Shown in pieces: positions 1 through 7,981 of a stretch of DNA of 64,000 bases. The stretch covers positions 372,001 to 436,000 of the forward strand of contig NC_021289.1 in NCBI RefSeq assembly GCF_000402035.1, read 5' to 3'. The position numbers were made by a program, and so were the translations under genes. The notes under the pieces were generated by a model. That model saw only the letters and a list, made by a program, of their open reading frames with translations, searched no databases and was not told the DNA's origin. Positions within the stretch are counted from its first letter, which is position 1. Each line of letters starts with the position of its first letter. The DNA is from Caballeronia insecticola (GTDB taxonomy: Bacteria; Pseudomonadota; Gammaproteobacteria; Burkholderiales; Burkholderiaceae).

Positions 1-144
1 GGTAAAGGGCGGCAGCGTCTCGCCGTTTCGGTCGCGCAACTCGAAGAGAAAGATGTCATCGGCGATTTCGCGCTTGTCGGTGACCGTGAGCGTAAGCATT
101 TCTTCAGTCGTGTCTGTTTGATTAGCTATGCTAAGGGTAGTCAT
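1..144 (-). CDS. Ferredoxin reductase of the phthalate dioxygenase reductase/VanB type (N-terminal fragment)
   Basis: The reverse strand is open from an ATG at 144 to the window edge, giving the first 48 residues. The stretch KREIADDIFLFELRD followed by an NGETLPPF turn matches the start of the FMN-binding reductase domain in PDR/VanB oxidoreductases. These pass electrons from NAD(P)H through FMN and a C-terminal [2Fe-2S] domain to a Rieske oxygenase; the FMN/NAD/[2Fe-2S] part lies outside the window. It lies 47 bp beyond the dehydrogenase-like gene on the same strand, and the oxygenase at 2229 is its obvious partner. Confidence is limited by the short fragment. Confidence 0.7.
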   Translation of the reverse strand, partial: MTTLSIANQTDTTEEMLTLTVTDKREIADDIFLFELRDRNGETLPPFT

Positions 145-191
145 GATTCTCTTGCGGCTTTTATTCACCACCTCACGGTTCAATCAAACGG

Positions 192-1379
192 TCACGCGAG
201 CGCGACCTGATGCATCAGAAAGACTTCCTCGCCACGTTCCGACGAAGCGATCGCCGCCGCGCATACTTCCAGATTGGCGAGGCCCCATCGGCCATCGTGT
301 ATGGCGCGCTTGCGACCGCTGATTGCGTCGTGAAACTCGCGCATCACAAGTTCGCGCGGCGAGATATCGGTCGGCAATTCGATCTCGCGCCGGCCTTCGT
401 GCGTATAGACGAAAAGGCCTTTAGGCGACTGACGAATCTCGCCTCGCTCGCAACTCACGAGCGTCAAGCCGAAGAACGGTTGATCCGGCGCGCTCGCGGG
501 AATCGCGTGACGCGCGCGTGCGGCCTTGGCACGCAATTCATCTTCGATACTCGATGGCTTCGCAATGGCACGCGGCTGCGCGGGAAAGCCCCATTCGCCG
601 ATATCGAAGCTCAACTCCGCACTCGCGAATCGGCCATAGCCGTTATAGACGGCCGTGGCGGCGGCGCCATCGGCGAATTCGATGAAGACTGTATGCGCGC
701 CGATTGCGCGCCGTTCAGGGTCCCAGTCGAACGTTTTAGCGCGTACGCTGCGTGCCGCGCCGCCCGCGAGCAGACGAATGATGTCGAACTGATGTGAGCC
801 CTGACGCAAGGTCACGCCGCCGCCCTGAGCGGTGTCGAGTTCGTCGGGACGGCGAGGGCGATAGATCCAGTCGGTGAAGCACCACGTATGCACCATGCGC
901 ACGCGGCCGAGTTCGCCCGACTGGATCAACTCGCGCATCGCTTGAATGGGCTGATCGTAACTGTGCGAATGACCCGCGAGAAGGACGATGCCCGCGGCAT
1001 CGGCGGCGGCGACCATGGCGCGGGCATCGTCGAGATTCGCGGCCATCGGCTTCTCGACGAGCACATGCTTGCCCGCGCGTGCAGCCAGCTCGACGTGCGC
1101 GCGATGCAGCGTGGTCGGCGACGCGATATAGACGGCATCGAGCGCACCATGCGCGATGAGTTCCTCGATGCTTTCGTAGGCGCTCACGCCGTATTCCTGT
1201 GCGCCTGCTACACGCACCGTCGCCGATGGATCGGCGAAGCCCGCGAGCACGAAGCCCGCATGTTTGCGAATGGCGGGCACGAATGCGCGTCCCGCCGTGC
1301 CGAAGCCGACGATGCCGATGCGCACGCACTCTTGTGCGGCGCGGTCGTGAGTGCTGTCGGACTTCGGTGCATGCGTCAC
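192..1379 (-). CDS. Gfo/Idh/MocA family oxidoreductase, probable aromatic cis-dihydrodiol dehydrogenase
   Basis: This 395-residue protein has an N-terminal Rossmann domain (GFGTAG at about 25-30) and the family signature EKP at 109-111, followed by the usual alpha/beta C-terminal domain. Phthalate 4,5-cis-dihydrodiol dehydrogenases (Pht4/OphB type) belong to this family and have similar length. Together with a Rieske oxygenase and a dihydroxyphthalate-decarboxylase-like gene, the likely role is NAD(P)-dependent re-aromatisation of a cis-dihydrodiol acid. The start is GTG at 1379, with a GAGG ribosome site just upstream, and it overlaps the MarR stop by 4 bp (GTGA), so the two are translationally coupled. 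Substrate assignment is inferred from context; sugar-type substrates cannot be excluded by sequence alone. Confidence 0.75.
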   Translation of the reverse strand: MTHAPKSDSTHDRAAQECVRIGIVGFGTAGRAFVPAIRKHAGFVLAGFADPSATVRVAGAQEYGVSAYESIEELIAHGALDAVYIASPTTLHRAHVELAARAGKHVLVEKPMAANLDDARAMVAAADAAGIVLLAGHSHSYDQPIQAMRELIQSGELGRVRMVHTWCFTDWIYRPRRPDELDTAQGGGVTLRQGSHQFDIIRLLAGGAARSVRAKTFDWDPERRAIGAHTVFIEFADGAAATAVYNGYGRFASAELSFDIGEWGFPAQPRAIAKPSSIEDELRAKAARARHAIPASAPDQPFFGLTLVSCERGEIRQSPKGLFVYTHEGRREIELPTDISPRELVMREFHDAISGRKRAIHDGRWGLANLEVCAAAIASSERGEEVFLMHQVALA

Positions 1380-1930
1380 AGTGATTCCTCGCTGAAGGTG
1401 CCATTAGCCGAATCGCGGCCGTTCTTTGCGGCCACGAGGTCGTCGGCGGCCAGGTTCTCGATCATCGCGAGCAACGTGCGGCGCGTGGCGGCGATGTCTT
1501 CCTGCGTGATACCTGCAAGCGCGATGCGATTCACGTCGATCGCGCCGGGCACGAGCGCGGTGCGCAACGCGACACCCTTGGGCGTCAGGAACACGCGCAC
1601 TTGCTTGCGGTTGTCGGGCAACTTCTGGCGCGTGAGATAGCCGAGCGTTTCCATCGTCTTCAACGCGGAAAACGTGGTCGGTTCGGCCACGCCCGCCTGT
1701 TCGCTCAACTGCCGCTGCGTAAGGCCGTCGGTCTGCCAGAGGATGCGCAGAAACGTCCAGTGTCCGTAAAGCACGTCGTGCTCTTTAAGGCGCGCCTGCA
1801 ACGAGCGCGAAAAGCCGCGCGCCGCGTCCTTGACGAGATGCGCCATGCGTTCTTCCGGCAAGGCCTCGCGCCAGTGCTTGAGCGTGCCCGGTTGCGGGTC
1901 GCGTGGAATCTTTTGCTCGCTCTTGTTCAT
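1376..1930 (-). CDS. MarR family transcriptional regulator
   Basis: A 184-residue protein with the MarR winged helix in its middle: the segment around GLTQRQLSEQAGV, then a recognition helix and a basic wing near TRQKLPDNRKQV. The start at 1930 (MNKSEQ) is chosen over an upstream GTG because AGGTGAGAGG sits directly in front of it. It is co-transcribed with the oxidoreductase through a 4-bp overlap and diverges from the Rieske oxygenase. Two related palindromes in the shared promoter region are the likely operators. MarR proteins of aromatic loci usually repress until the substrate or its CoA/acid derivative binds; the ligand here is unknown. Confidence 0.9.
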   Translation of the reverse strand: MNKSEQKIPRDPQPGTLKHWREALPEERMAHLVKDAARGFSRSLQARLKEHDVLYGHWTFLRILWQTDGLTQRQLSEQAGVAEPTTFSALKTMETLGYLTRQKLPDNRKQVRVFLTPKGVALRTALVPGAIDVNRIALAGITQEDIAATRRTLLAMIENLAADDLVAAKNGRDSANGTFSEESL

Positions 1931-1972
1931 CCTCTCACCTTGTCCGGCATGCACGCATGCCTCTTTTTCGTA

Positions 1973-1990
1973 AACTTAGATAACTAAGTT
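1973..1990. promoter_or_regulatory. Candidate MarR operator 1
   Basis: A perfect inverted repeat, AACTTAG-ATAA-CTAAGTT, lies 43 bp upstream of the MarR start. It shares the core TTAG-N4-CTAA with the palindrome at 2143. Position and symmetry suit autoregulation by the MarR protein. Confidence 0.65.
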
Positions 1991-2142
1991 AAAATTGTCA
2001 ATGATGTGGGTGTTAGGGAGATTCCCGATCTCGCCGTCAGATCGCCCTATCCACCGAAAGATGCCTTCATATAGCACTGAAGCGCGTCACGCGGATTTTT
2101 CGGCCGCGCACAAGTGACCTAGTATTTTCCATTATTTTTAAG

Positions 2143-2154
2143 TTAGGTACCTAA
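2143..2154. promoter_or_regulatory. Candidate MarR operator 2
   Basis: TTAGGTACCTAA is a perfect 12-bp palindrome with the same TTAG-N4-CTAA core as the site at 1973-1990. It abuts an AT-rich CATAAT hexamer at 2156-2161, a plausible -10 element for the oxygenase, so a bound repressor would block that promoter. Confidence 0.6.
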
Positions 2155-2228
2155 GCATAATATGGGTCAAAGACTGGCGACGGGAGGGGTGGCGCCAGCG
2201 CACTTCTCCACCATACGGGAAAAGACTC

Positions 2229-3467
2229 ATGCTCACGGCTGAACAAAACGAAACCTTGACGCGCATCGGACCAGGCTCGTCGATGGGAAAGCTGCTGCGC
2301 CGTTATTGGCAACCGTTCGCGGCGGCATCGGAACTCGACGATAAATGGACCAAGCGCGTGCGTCTCTTGGGCGAAGACCTCGTGCTCTTTAGGGATCGGC
2401 AAGGAAGGCGCGGTTTGATCGCGGAGCAATGTCCGCATCGGCGTGCGTCGTTCGCGCATGGTATTCCCACGGAGCAGGGCATTCGCTGTCCGTATCATGG
2501 CTGGGAGTTTAGCGCAGAGGGCAAGTGCCTCAATCAGCCGAACGAGCCGGATAACTGCGCCTTCCGCGACAAGGTCACAACCGATGCTTACCCCGTCGAA
2601 GAACTCGGCGGTGTGCTGTTTGCCTATATGGGACCGGAGCCGCGTCCGCTGCTGCCGCGTTTCGACGGCTTCATCGCGCCGGGCGCGATCCGCATGATGG
2701 GCCGCGCGCTGTTGCCGGTGAACTGGCTGCAGATCATGGAGAACTCCGTCGATCCGATCCACACCGAATGGCTGCACGGCCATCACTATGAGTTTCAGAA
2801 GGAACAGGAAGGCGTGAAGGTCGCGATCAGCGCGAAGCACGAGAAGATCGCCTTCAATGAATTCGAATTCGGCGTGACGAAGCACCGCCTGCTTGCAGGC
2901 CATTCGGAGGACTCGGACGACTGGCGTATCGGCCATCCGATCGTGTTCCCGAACATGCTCGCCGTGGGCAACGGCGACGAAGCCTCGCGCTATTACTCGT
3001 TTCAGATTCGCGTACCGGTCGACGACGAGCACACGTTGCATCTCTGGTACAACGCGTACCTTCCGCCGAAGGGCATCGACGTGCCGGCGCGTCTCACGGA
3101 CCGCCTGCATACCTACGATGTTCCGTTTCGCGATGCGGACGGCGAATTCATCGTCGATAACGTCGATGGCCAGGACATGATGGCGTGGATCACGCAAGGT
3201 GCGATAGCGGATCGCACGCGCGAAAACCTCGGCGCTTCCGATCAGGGCCTCGCGATCTACCGCCGCATGCTGCGCCGCGAACTGAAGAAGGTCGAAGCGG
3301 GCGAAGACCCGATGGGCCTCGTGCGCGATCCCGTGCGCAATCAGTGCATCGACTTGCCGAACGAGCGCAAGAAGCATCACAACAGTGACGGCTTTGCGAG
3401 CTTCATGCTGCGCACGCACGCGAAGTATTCGCCGATCGCGCAGGACCTCGTGCGCATCTTCGAATAG
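2229..3467 (+). CDS. Rieske ring-hydroxylating oxygenase, alpha subunit (phthalate dioxygenase-like)
   Basis: This 412-residue protein has the Rieske [2Fe-2S] ligands Cys68-x-His70 and Cys87-x2-His90 near the N-terminus. The mononuclear iron motif is Asp175-x2-His178-x4-His183 in the segment ENSVDPIHTEWLH. The start (MLTAEQNETL), the LGEDLVLFRD strand and the CPHRRASF sequence closely follow the phthalate 4,5-dioxygenase type, which works as an alpha-only oxygenase with a separate PDR-type reductase. It opens the rightward transcription unit, opposite the MarR gene, with a GGGA ribosome site. The predicted role is cis-dihydroxylation of an aromatic (di)carboxylate. The exact substrate is not determinable from the sequence. 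Confidence 0.85.
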   Translation: MLTAEQNETLTRIGPGSSMGKLLRRYWQPFAAASELDDKWTKRVRLLGEDLVLFRDRQGRRGLIAEQCPHRRASFAHGIPTEQGIRCPYHGWEFSAEGKCLNQPNEPDNCAFRDKVTTDAYPVEELGGVLFAYMGPEPRPLLPRFDGFIAPGAIRMMGRALLPVNWLQIMENSVDPIHTEWLHGHHYEFQKEQEGVKVAISAKHEKIAFNEFEFGVTKHRLLAGHSEDSDDWRIGHPIVFPNMLAVGNGDEASRYYSFQIRVPVDDEHTLHLWYNAYLPPKGIDVPARLTDRLHTYDVPFRDADGEFIVDNVDGQDMMAWITQGAIADRTRENLGASDQGLAIYRRMLRRELKKVEAGEDPMGLVRDPVRNQCIDLPNERKKHHNSDGFASFMLRTHAKYSPIAQDLVRIFE

Positions 3468-3791
3468 GGCTTCAGGCGAGTTCAAGCAGATTCAGCGCAG
3501 ATTCAGTGCAGGTTCAGGCGGAGGCGGAGGCGCGCGAAGCAGGCTGCATCTTGCATGCAAAACGCATAACACAAAATGCAATCGTGAATGCGTAATGCAA
3601 AACGTGAAATGCAAACCTGCGCGTCGCCTTGCAGCGCGAAGCGAAGAGCGGTTCGACAGGCGGTTCGACTATAAACGCCCGGCCACGCAGCCGGACGAAC
3701 ACCGGAGACTTGAGATGCGACCCACGTACATCCGATCCCGCCGACATGGCCGCCGCAGCGCCACGCCGTCCGCTCGTCCGGAGGCGCTCTG
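3468..3791. repeat. Intergenic stretch with clustered TGCAT/ATGCA repeats
   Basis: No gene is seen between the oxygenase and the permease. The left part has several TTCAG-containing short repeats (about 3470-3525). The middle, 3546-3616, contains the palindrome TTGCATGCAA (3551-3560) and four further ATGCAAA/AATGC copies in direct and inverted orientation. The right end carries the GGAGG ribosome site of the permease. Related ATGCAAAA/TTTTGCAT elements recur in other spacers of this window, so this looks like a cluster of a dispersed short repeat. Confidence 0.55.
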
Positions 3792-6002
3792 ATGCTGGAC
3801 GCCGCTCTTCATGCGCTAACGCTCATTCTCGATCCGTTGCGCCTCGGAATCATGCTGGGCGGCGTGCTGCTCGGGCTCGCGCTCGGCGTCGTGCCGGGCC
3901 TGGGCGGAATCGTCGGGCTCGCGCTGCTCATACCGTTCACCTATCACCTCGACGGCTACACCGCGTTCGCGCTGCTGCTCGGCATGGCCGCCGTGACGAC
4001 CGTGTCCGACTTCATCCCTGCCGTGCTGTTCGGCGTGCCCGGCACCGTCGGCGCGGCGGCAACCGTGCTCGACGGTCATCCGCTTGCGAAGCAGGGCCAC
4101 GCGCGCCGTGCGTTCGGCGCGGGCTACGCGTCGTCGCTGGCGGGCGGCATCTTCGGTGCGTTGCTGTTGGCGCTCGCCATTCCGGTGCTGCGCCTGATCG
4201 TGCTGTATATCGGCTCGGCGGAGTTGCTTGCGATGTGCGTCTTCGGCCTCTCGATGGTCGCGACGCTCTCGGGCAAGGCGCCGATGAAAGGTCTCGCCGT
4301 CGCGTCGTTCGGTCTGATGCTCTCGCTGATCGGTTCCGATCCGCAAACCGGCACGCTGCGCTGGACATTTGGCACTTTGTATTTATGGGACCATCTGCCG
4401 ATCGTGCCGGTCACGCTCGGCATATTCGCGCTGCCCGAACTCGCCGACATGGCGATCGAGCGCACCGGCATCGCGCGTGCGAATCCGCAGCCGGGTGTGC
4501 GCGCGAGCACGCAGTGGGACGGCGTGCGGGATGCGGGACGTCACTGGTGGCTCATCCTGCGCTGCAGCGGTCTTGGTGCGCTGCTCGGCGCGGTGCCGGG
4601 CATCGGCTCGGCAGTGATCGACTGGATGGCGTATGGCCACGCCATTCGCACCGAAAAGAATCCGGAGAACTTCGGCAAGGGCGATATTCGCGGCGTGATC
4701 GCATCGGAGAGTTCGAACAACGCGAAAGAGGGCGGTCACCTGATTCCGACTGTCGCGTTCGGCATGCCGGCGGGTGCGTCGATGGCGCTGCTGCTGAGCG
4801 CGTTCATCATGCACGGCTTCACGCCCGGCCCCGAGATGCTGACCAAGCATCTCGATGTGACCTACACGATCATCTGGACGCTGACGATCTCGCACATCAT
4901 GGGTGCGGTCATTTGCCTTTCGAGCAGCAGTTTGTTCTCGCGTCTTGCGACCGTGCGCGTCGGCATTCTGATACCGCTCGTCATTGCGATCGTCTATCTC
5001 GGTGCGTTCAACGCGAGTCAGAGCTGGGGCGATCTGTGTTCGCTCGTGCTGTTCGGCGGCATCGGATGGATCATGAAGCGGCTCAACTGGCCGCGTCCGC
5101 CGCTCATTCTTGGGCTCGTGCTCGGCAGCATCTTCGAACGCTATTACTTCATCTCGCACGAGATTTACGGCATGAGCCTCTTCACGCGGCCGGTCGTGGT
5201 TCTGATTCTGCTCGCGGCGCTCTGGGTCGTGCTCGGTCCGACGATCAAGGGGCTACGCAAGACCTTGCGTGAGCGTTCACAAACGACGTCGCGTGGCGCT
5301 GCGCTCTCATTCAAACTGCGCGTGCGCGGCTTCGACTGGCAGATCGTCTTCACACTGACGATGACGGCGCTCGTGATCGCAGCGATGGCGGTCGCGCGCG
5401 ACTGGGCCTTCGCCGCAGCCCTTATGCCGATGACGTGCGCCGGCGCTGCCTTGGTGTTTTGCTGCATCGTGCTGATCGAGCAAATGTTCACACGCGAGGC
5501 GAAGACGCGCGACACCGATGCATCGCTCTTGATGGATGCATCCGCGCCGATGGGCAAGCTCGCGATGGCCGGTGCAGGCGCGCATTTCAGCGAGCCGCGA
5601 GCGAGCATCGATACGCAATCCAATAACGCCATCGCGAAGACGAACGCAGGCGCGACCGCGAGTGCGAACTTCGGAACACACGGCGAACCGTCGATGCATG
5701 ACGGCCTGGCTTCGACACTCGATACGCGGACCATCTACTTGCGCGGCGTGCGCTTCTTCGCATGGATAGCGGGCGCGCTCGGCGCGGCGACCATCATCGG
5801 ACTGCTGCCCGCGTTGCTGATCTTCATGCTGCTCGTTGCGCGCTTCGAGTTCGGCGAACGCTGGCGCACATCGGCCGTGCTGTCGATTGCGATGACCGTC
5901 GCTCTGTACGTCGTATTCGGCCGCATCTTCTCGACGCCGTGGCCGCAATCGCTGATCGGGGACTGGTGGCCGGCATTGCGTCAGCTGGGCGGCATCGTGT
6001 AG
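3792..6002 (+). CDS. Tripartite tricarboxylate transporter permease, TctA fused to a TctB-like domain
   Basis: This 736-residue polytopic membrane protein has two parts. Residues 1 to about 500 are a full TctA large permease, with the conserved GLGGIVGLALLIPF and GAVPGIGSAVIDW glycine/proline-rich loops. A hydrophilic linker of about 90 residues follows, rich in Ala/Ser/Thr. The last 220 residues form about four more hydrophobic segments, as expected for a TctB small subunit. TctA alone is usually about 500 residues, and no separate tctB gene is present, so a TctA-TctB fusion is the simplest reading. It lies in one unit with a TctC binding protein and would import a carboxylate, probably the aromatic acid degraded by the neighbours. 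GGAGG precedes the start. Confidence 0.85.
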   Translation: MLDAALHALTLILDPLRLGIMLGGVLLGLALGVVPGLGGIVGLALLIPFTYHLDGYTAFALLLGMAAVTTVSDFIPAVLFGVPGTVGAAATVLDGHPLAKQGHARRAFGAGYASSLAGGIFGALLLALAIPVLRLIVLYIGSAELLAMCVFGLSMVATLSGKAPMKGLAVASFGLMLSLIGSDPQTGTLRWTFGTLYLWDHLPIVPVTLGIFALPELADMAIERTGIARANPQPGVRASTQWDGVRDAGRHWWLILRCSGLGALLGAVPGIGSAVIDWMAYGHAIRTEKNPENFGKGDIRGVIASESSNNAKEGGHLIPTVAFGMPAGASMALLLSAFIMHGFTPGPEMLTKHLDVTYTIIWTLTISHIMGAVICLSSSSLFSRLATVRVGILIPLVIAIVYLGAFNASQSWGDLCSLVLFGGIGWIMKRLNWPRPPLILGLVLGSIFERYYFISHEIYGMSLFTRPVVVLILLAALWVVLGPTIKGLRKTLRERSQTTSRGAALSFKLRVRGFDWQIVFTLTMTALVIAAMAVARDWAFAAALMPMTCAGAALVFCCIVLIEQMFTREAKTRDTDASLLMDASAPMGKLAMAGAGAHFSEPRASIDTQSNNAIAKTNAGATASANFGTHGEPSMHDGLASTLDTRTIYLRGVRFFAWIAGALGAATIIGLLPALLIFMLLVARFEFGERWRTSAVLSIAMTVALYVVFGRIFSTPWPQSLIGDWWPALRQLGGIV

Positions 6003-6076
6003 AACGCGCAAGCAGGCACAAAGACATCGGCGGCGAGCCTACATCGGCCAGCCGGTCATAACTGGTGGAGACAACC

Positions 6077-7177
6077 ATGAACGTTCGACTCTCGCAGTTC
6101 TCATCGCATGAAGGCCTCGCAAGAAGGTCCATGCGCAACAAGCGACGTATGATTGCAGATGCAACTATCTCGGCACTCGCGGCGATGTTGCTATGCGCGC
6201 CACTTGCGAGCCGTGCAGCGGCCGAGACGGTCGCCGACTTCTATGGCGGCCGCAACGTGACGATGACGATCGGCTATTCGGTCGGCGGCGGCTACGATAC
6301 ATACGCGCGCTTGCTCGGCAAATACATCGGCAATTTCCTTCCGGGCAAGCCGAACATCACGCCGCAAAGCATGCCGGGTGCGGGCAGCCTGAAGGCGGTC
6401 AACTATCTGTACGGCATCGCGCCCAAAGACGGTTCGACGTTCGGCACCTTCGGCCGAACGATGCCCGAACAGCCGCTTCTCGGCGATGCAAGCTTCGATG
6501 CACGCAAGCTCACCTGGCTCGGCAGTATCACGAGCGATGTGAGTTTATGCGTGACGTGGAATACATCGCCGGTCAAGACGTTCAAGGACCTCGTCGACAA
6601 GGAAGCGCGCATGGGCGGGCAAGGCGCGGGTTCGGATCCGGATGTGATCGCGTCGACCATCAAGAATCTCTTCAATTCGAAACTCAAGCTTGTCACGGGT
6701 TATCCGGGCAGCAATGAAACGGCGCTTGCGATGGAGCGCGGCGAAATCGACGGTGAATGCGGGGTGTCGTGGAGCACGATTCAGACGCGTCATCCCGACT
6801 GGATCAGCGGCAAGAAGATCAACATCCTCGTGCAGGTTGCGCTGGAGAAGCATCCGGAATTGCCCGACGTGCCGCTGCTGCTCGATCTCGCCTCGAACGA
6901 TCAGACGCGTCAGGTGCTGAAGGTCATCGTTGCAAGCCAGGTCTTCGCGCGTCCTTTCGCGGCGCCGCCGGGTCTTCCGCCGGAGCGCACCGCCGCGCTG
7001 CGGCAGGCGTTCGAGCAGACCGTGAAAGACCCGCAGTTTCTCGCCGAAGCGAAACGAATGGGTCTCGAGGTTCGGCCCGTTTCGTGGCAGCGCATGGACC
7101 AGTTGCTCGACGAACTTTATAAAACGCCGCCCGATGTGCTTTCGAAAGCGAAGGCCGCGGTGGGTGGGCGGTTTTAA
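6077..7177 (+). CDS. TctC/Bug family periplasmic solute-binding protein
   Basis: The protein has 366 residues from the ATG at 6077, which follows GGTGGAG. An alternative start at 6131 (MRNKRRM) would give a more compact signal peptide. The exported part begins after a hydrophobic segment ending in ASRAAAE. The mature N-terminus, with VTMTIGYSVGGGYDTYARLLGKYI, is the hallmark of the TctC family, whose GG.D.. loop holds a carboxylate. It follows the permease by 74 bp and supplies the substrate to it. It is longer than many Bug proteins because of the extended N-region. Confidence 0.88.
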   Translation: MNVRLSQFSSHEGLARRSMRNKRRMIADATISALAAMLLCAPLASRAAAETVADFYGGRNVTMTIGYSVGGGYDTYARLLGKYIGNFLPGKPNITPQSMPGAGSLKAVNYLYGIAPKDGSTFGTFGRTMPEQPLLGDASFDARKLTWLGSITSDVSLCVTWNTSPVKTFKDLVDKEARMGGQGAGSDPDVIASTIKNLFNSKLKLVTGYPGSNETALAMERGEIDGECGVSWSTIQTRHPDWISGKKINILVQVALEKHPELPDVPLLLDLASNDQTRQVLKVIVASQVFARPFAAPPGLPPERTAALRQAFEQTVKDPQFLAEAKRMGLEVRPVSWQRMDQLLDELYKTPPDVLSKAKAAVGGRF

Positions 7178-7206
7178 CCGATTCATCACGAACGCAGGAC
7201 GACACC

Positions 7207-7920
7207 ATGACTCTGGACGAAGCGAAGCAAAAACTGATCGACGCCGGCCGTATTCTCGAAGCCGAAGGCCAGGGCGATCTCACGCGCGGGCACATCTCCG
7301 TGCGCGTGCCCGGCGACCCGACGCACTTCCTGATGAAGCCGCACAGCCACGGCTTCGACGAGATCACCGAGGACAACATCGTCGTGTGCAATCTCGACGG
7401 CGAGAAGGTGAGCGGCGGCGGCCGCCGGCATAGCGAGGTCTTCATTCACTCGGAGATTTTCAAGGTGCGCCCGGAAGTGACGAGCGTGATCCACGCGCAT
7501 CCGACCCACGCGGTCGCGCTCTCCGCAACCGGCCAGCCGCTTGAGATGATCAGTCAGCCGAGCGTGCATTTCGCTGACGGGCTGCCGTACTACACGGAGA
7601 CGATGAACCTGATCCGCACGCAGGACATGGGCGCGGGCGTGGCGCGCGCGCTCGGACAGAGCAAGGCCGTGCTGATGCGTAATCACGGCGTTGCCGTGGC
7701 AGGACGCTCGATCGAGGAATCCGTTGTGCTGTCGCTCCTTCTGGATAATGCATGCCGTATTCAATTGCTGACGAAGGCGGCGGGCGGCATCGGCGAGACC
7801 TTCTCGGCGGAAGATGTGAACCGCCTGCACGACGCCGTTACGCGCGCGGAGCAGTTCGCCGTCAACTTCGAATTCCTGCGGCGCAAGGTCAATCGGAACT
7901 TCGTGCATTCGCTGGTTTAA
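7207..7920 (+). CDS. Class II aldolase/adducin family protein, possible dihydroxyphthalate decarboxylase
   Basis: This 237-residue single-domain protein has the metal site expected of class II aldolases: His96 and His98 in IHAHPTH, and His160 in MRNHG. Members include L-fuculose-phosphate aldolase and also PhtC, the 3,4-dihydroxyphthalate 2-decarboxylase of Gram-positive phthalate pathways. Beside a Rieske oxygenase and a diol dehydrogenase, a decarboxylase role is attractive. It sits 29 bp after the binding protein with AGGA before the ATG. A second, unrelated decarboxylase candidate follows directly, so which one acts on the ring acid is open. Confidence 0.8.
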   Translation: MTLDEAKQKLIDAGRILEAEGQGDLTRGHISVRVPGDPTHFLMKPHSHGFDEITEDNIVVCNLDGEKVSGGGRRHSEVFIHSEIFKVRPEVTSVIHAHPTHAVALSATGQPLEMISQPSVHFADGLPYYTETMNLIRTQDMGAGVARALGQSKAVLMRNHGVAVAGRSIEESVVLSLLLDNACRIQLLTKAAGGIGETFSAEDVNRLHDAVTRAEQFAVNFEFLRRKVNRNFVHSLV

Positions 7921-7981
7921 TGCACTTTGCATGCAATCGACAATTTGGTCTTATGGATGCAATCCGCAGGAGATTCATACG

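Noticed and set aside
2151..3485. A 444-residue minus-strand open frame
   Set aside because: It is antisense to the Rieske oxygenase, which has both metal-binding motifs. There is no supporting signal on the minus strand.
3629..5272. A 547-residue plus-strand open frame over the permease gene
   Set aside because: It is extremely Arg/Ala rich and lies within the TctA-TctB gene in another frame, with no recognisable domain. It is a by-product of high-GC codon use.
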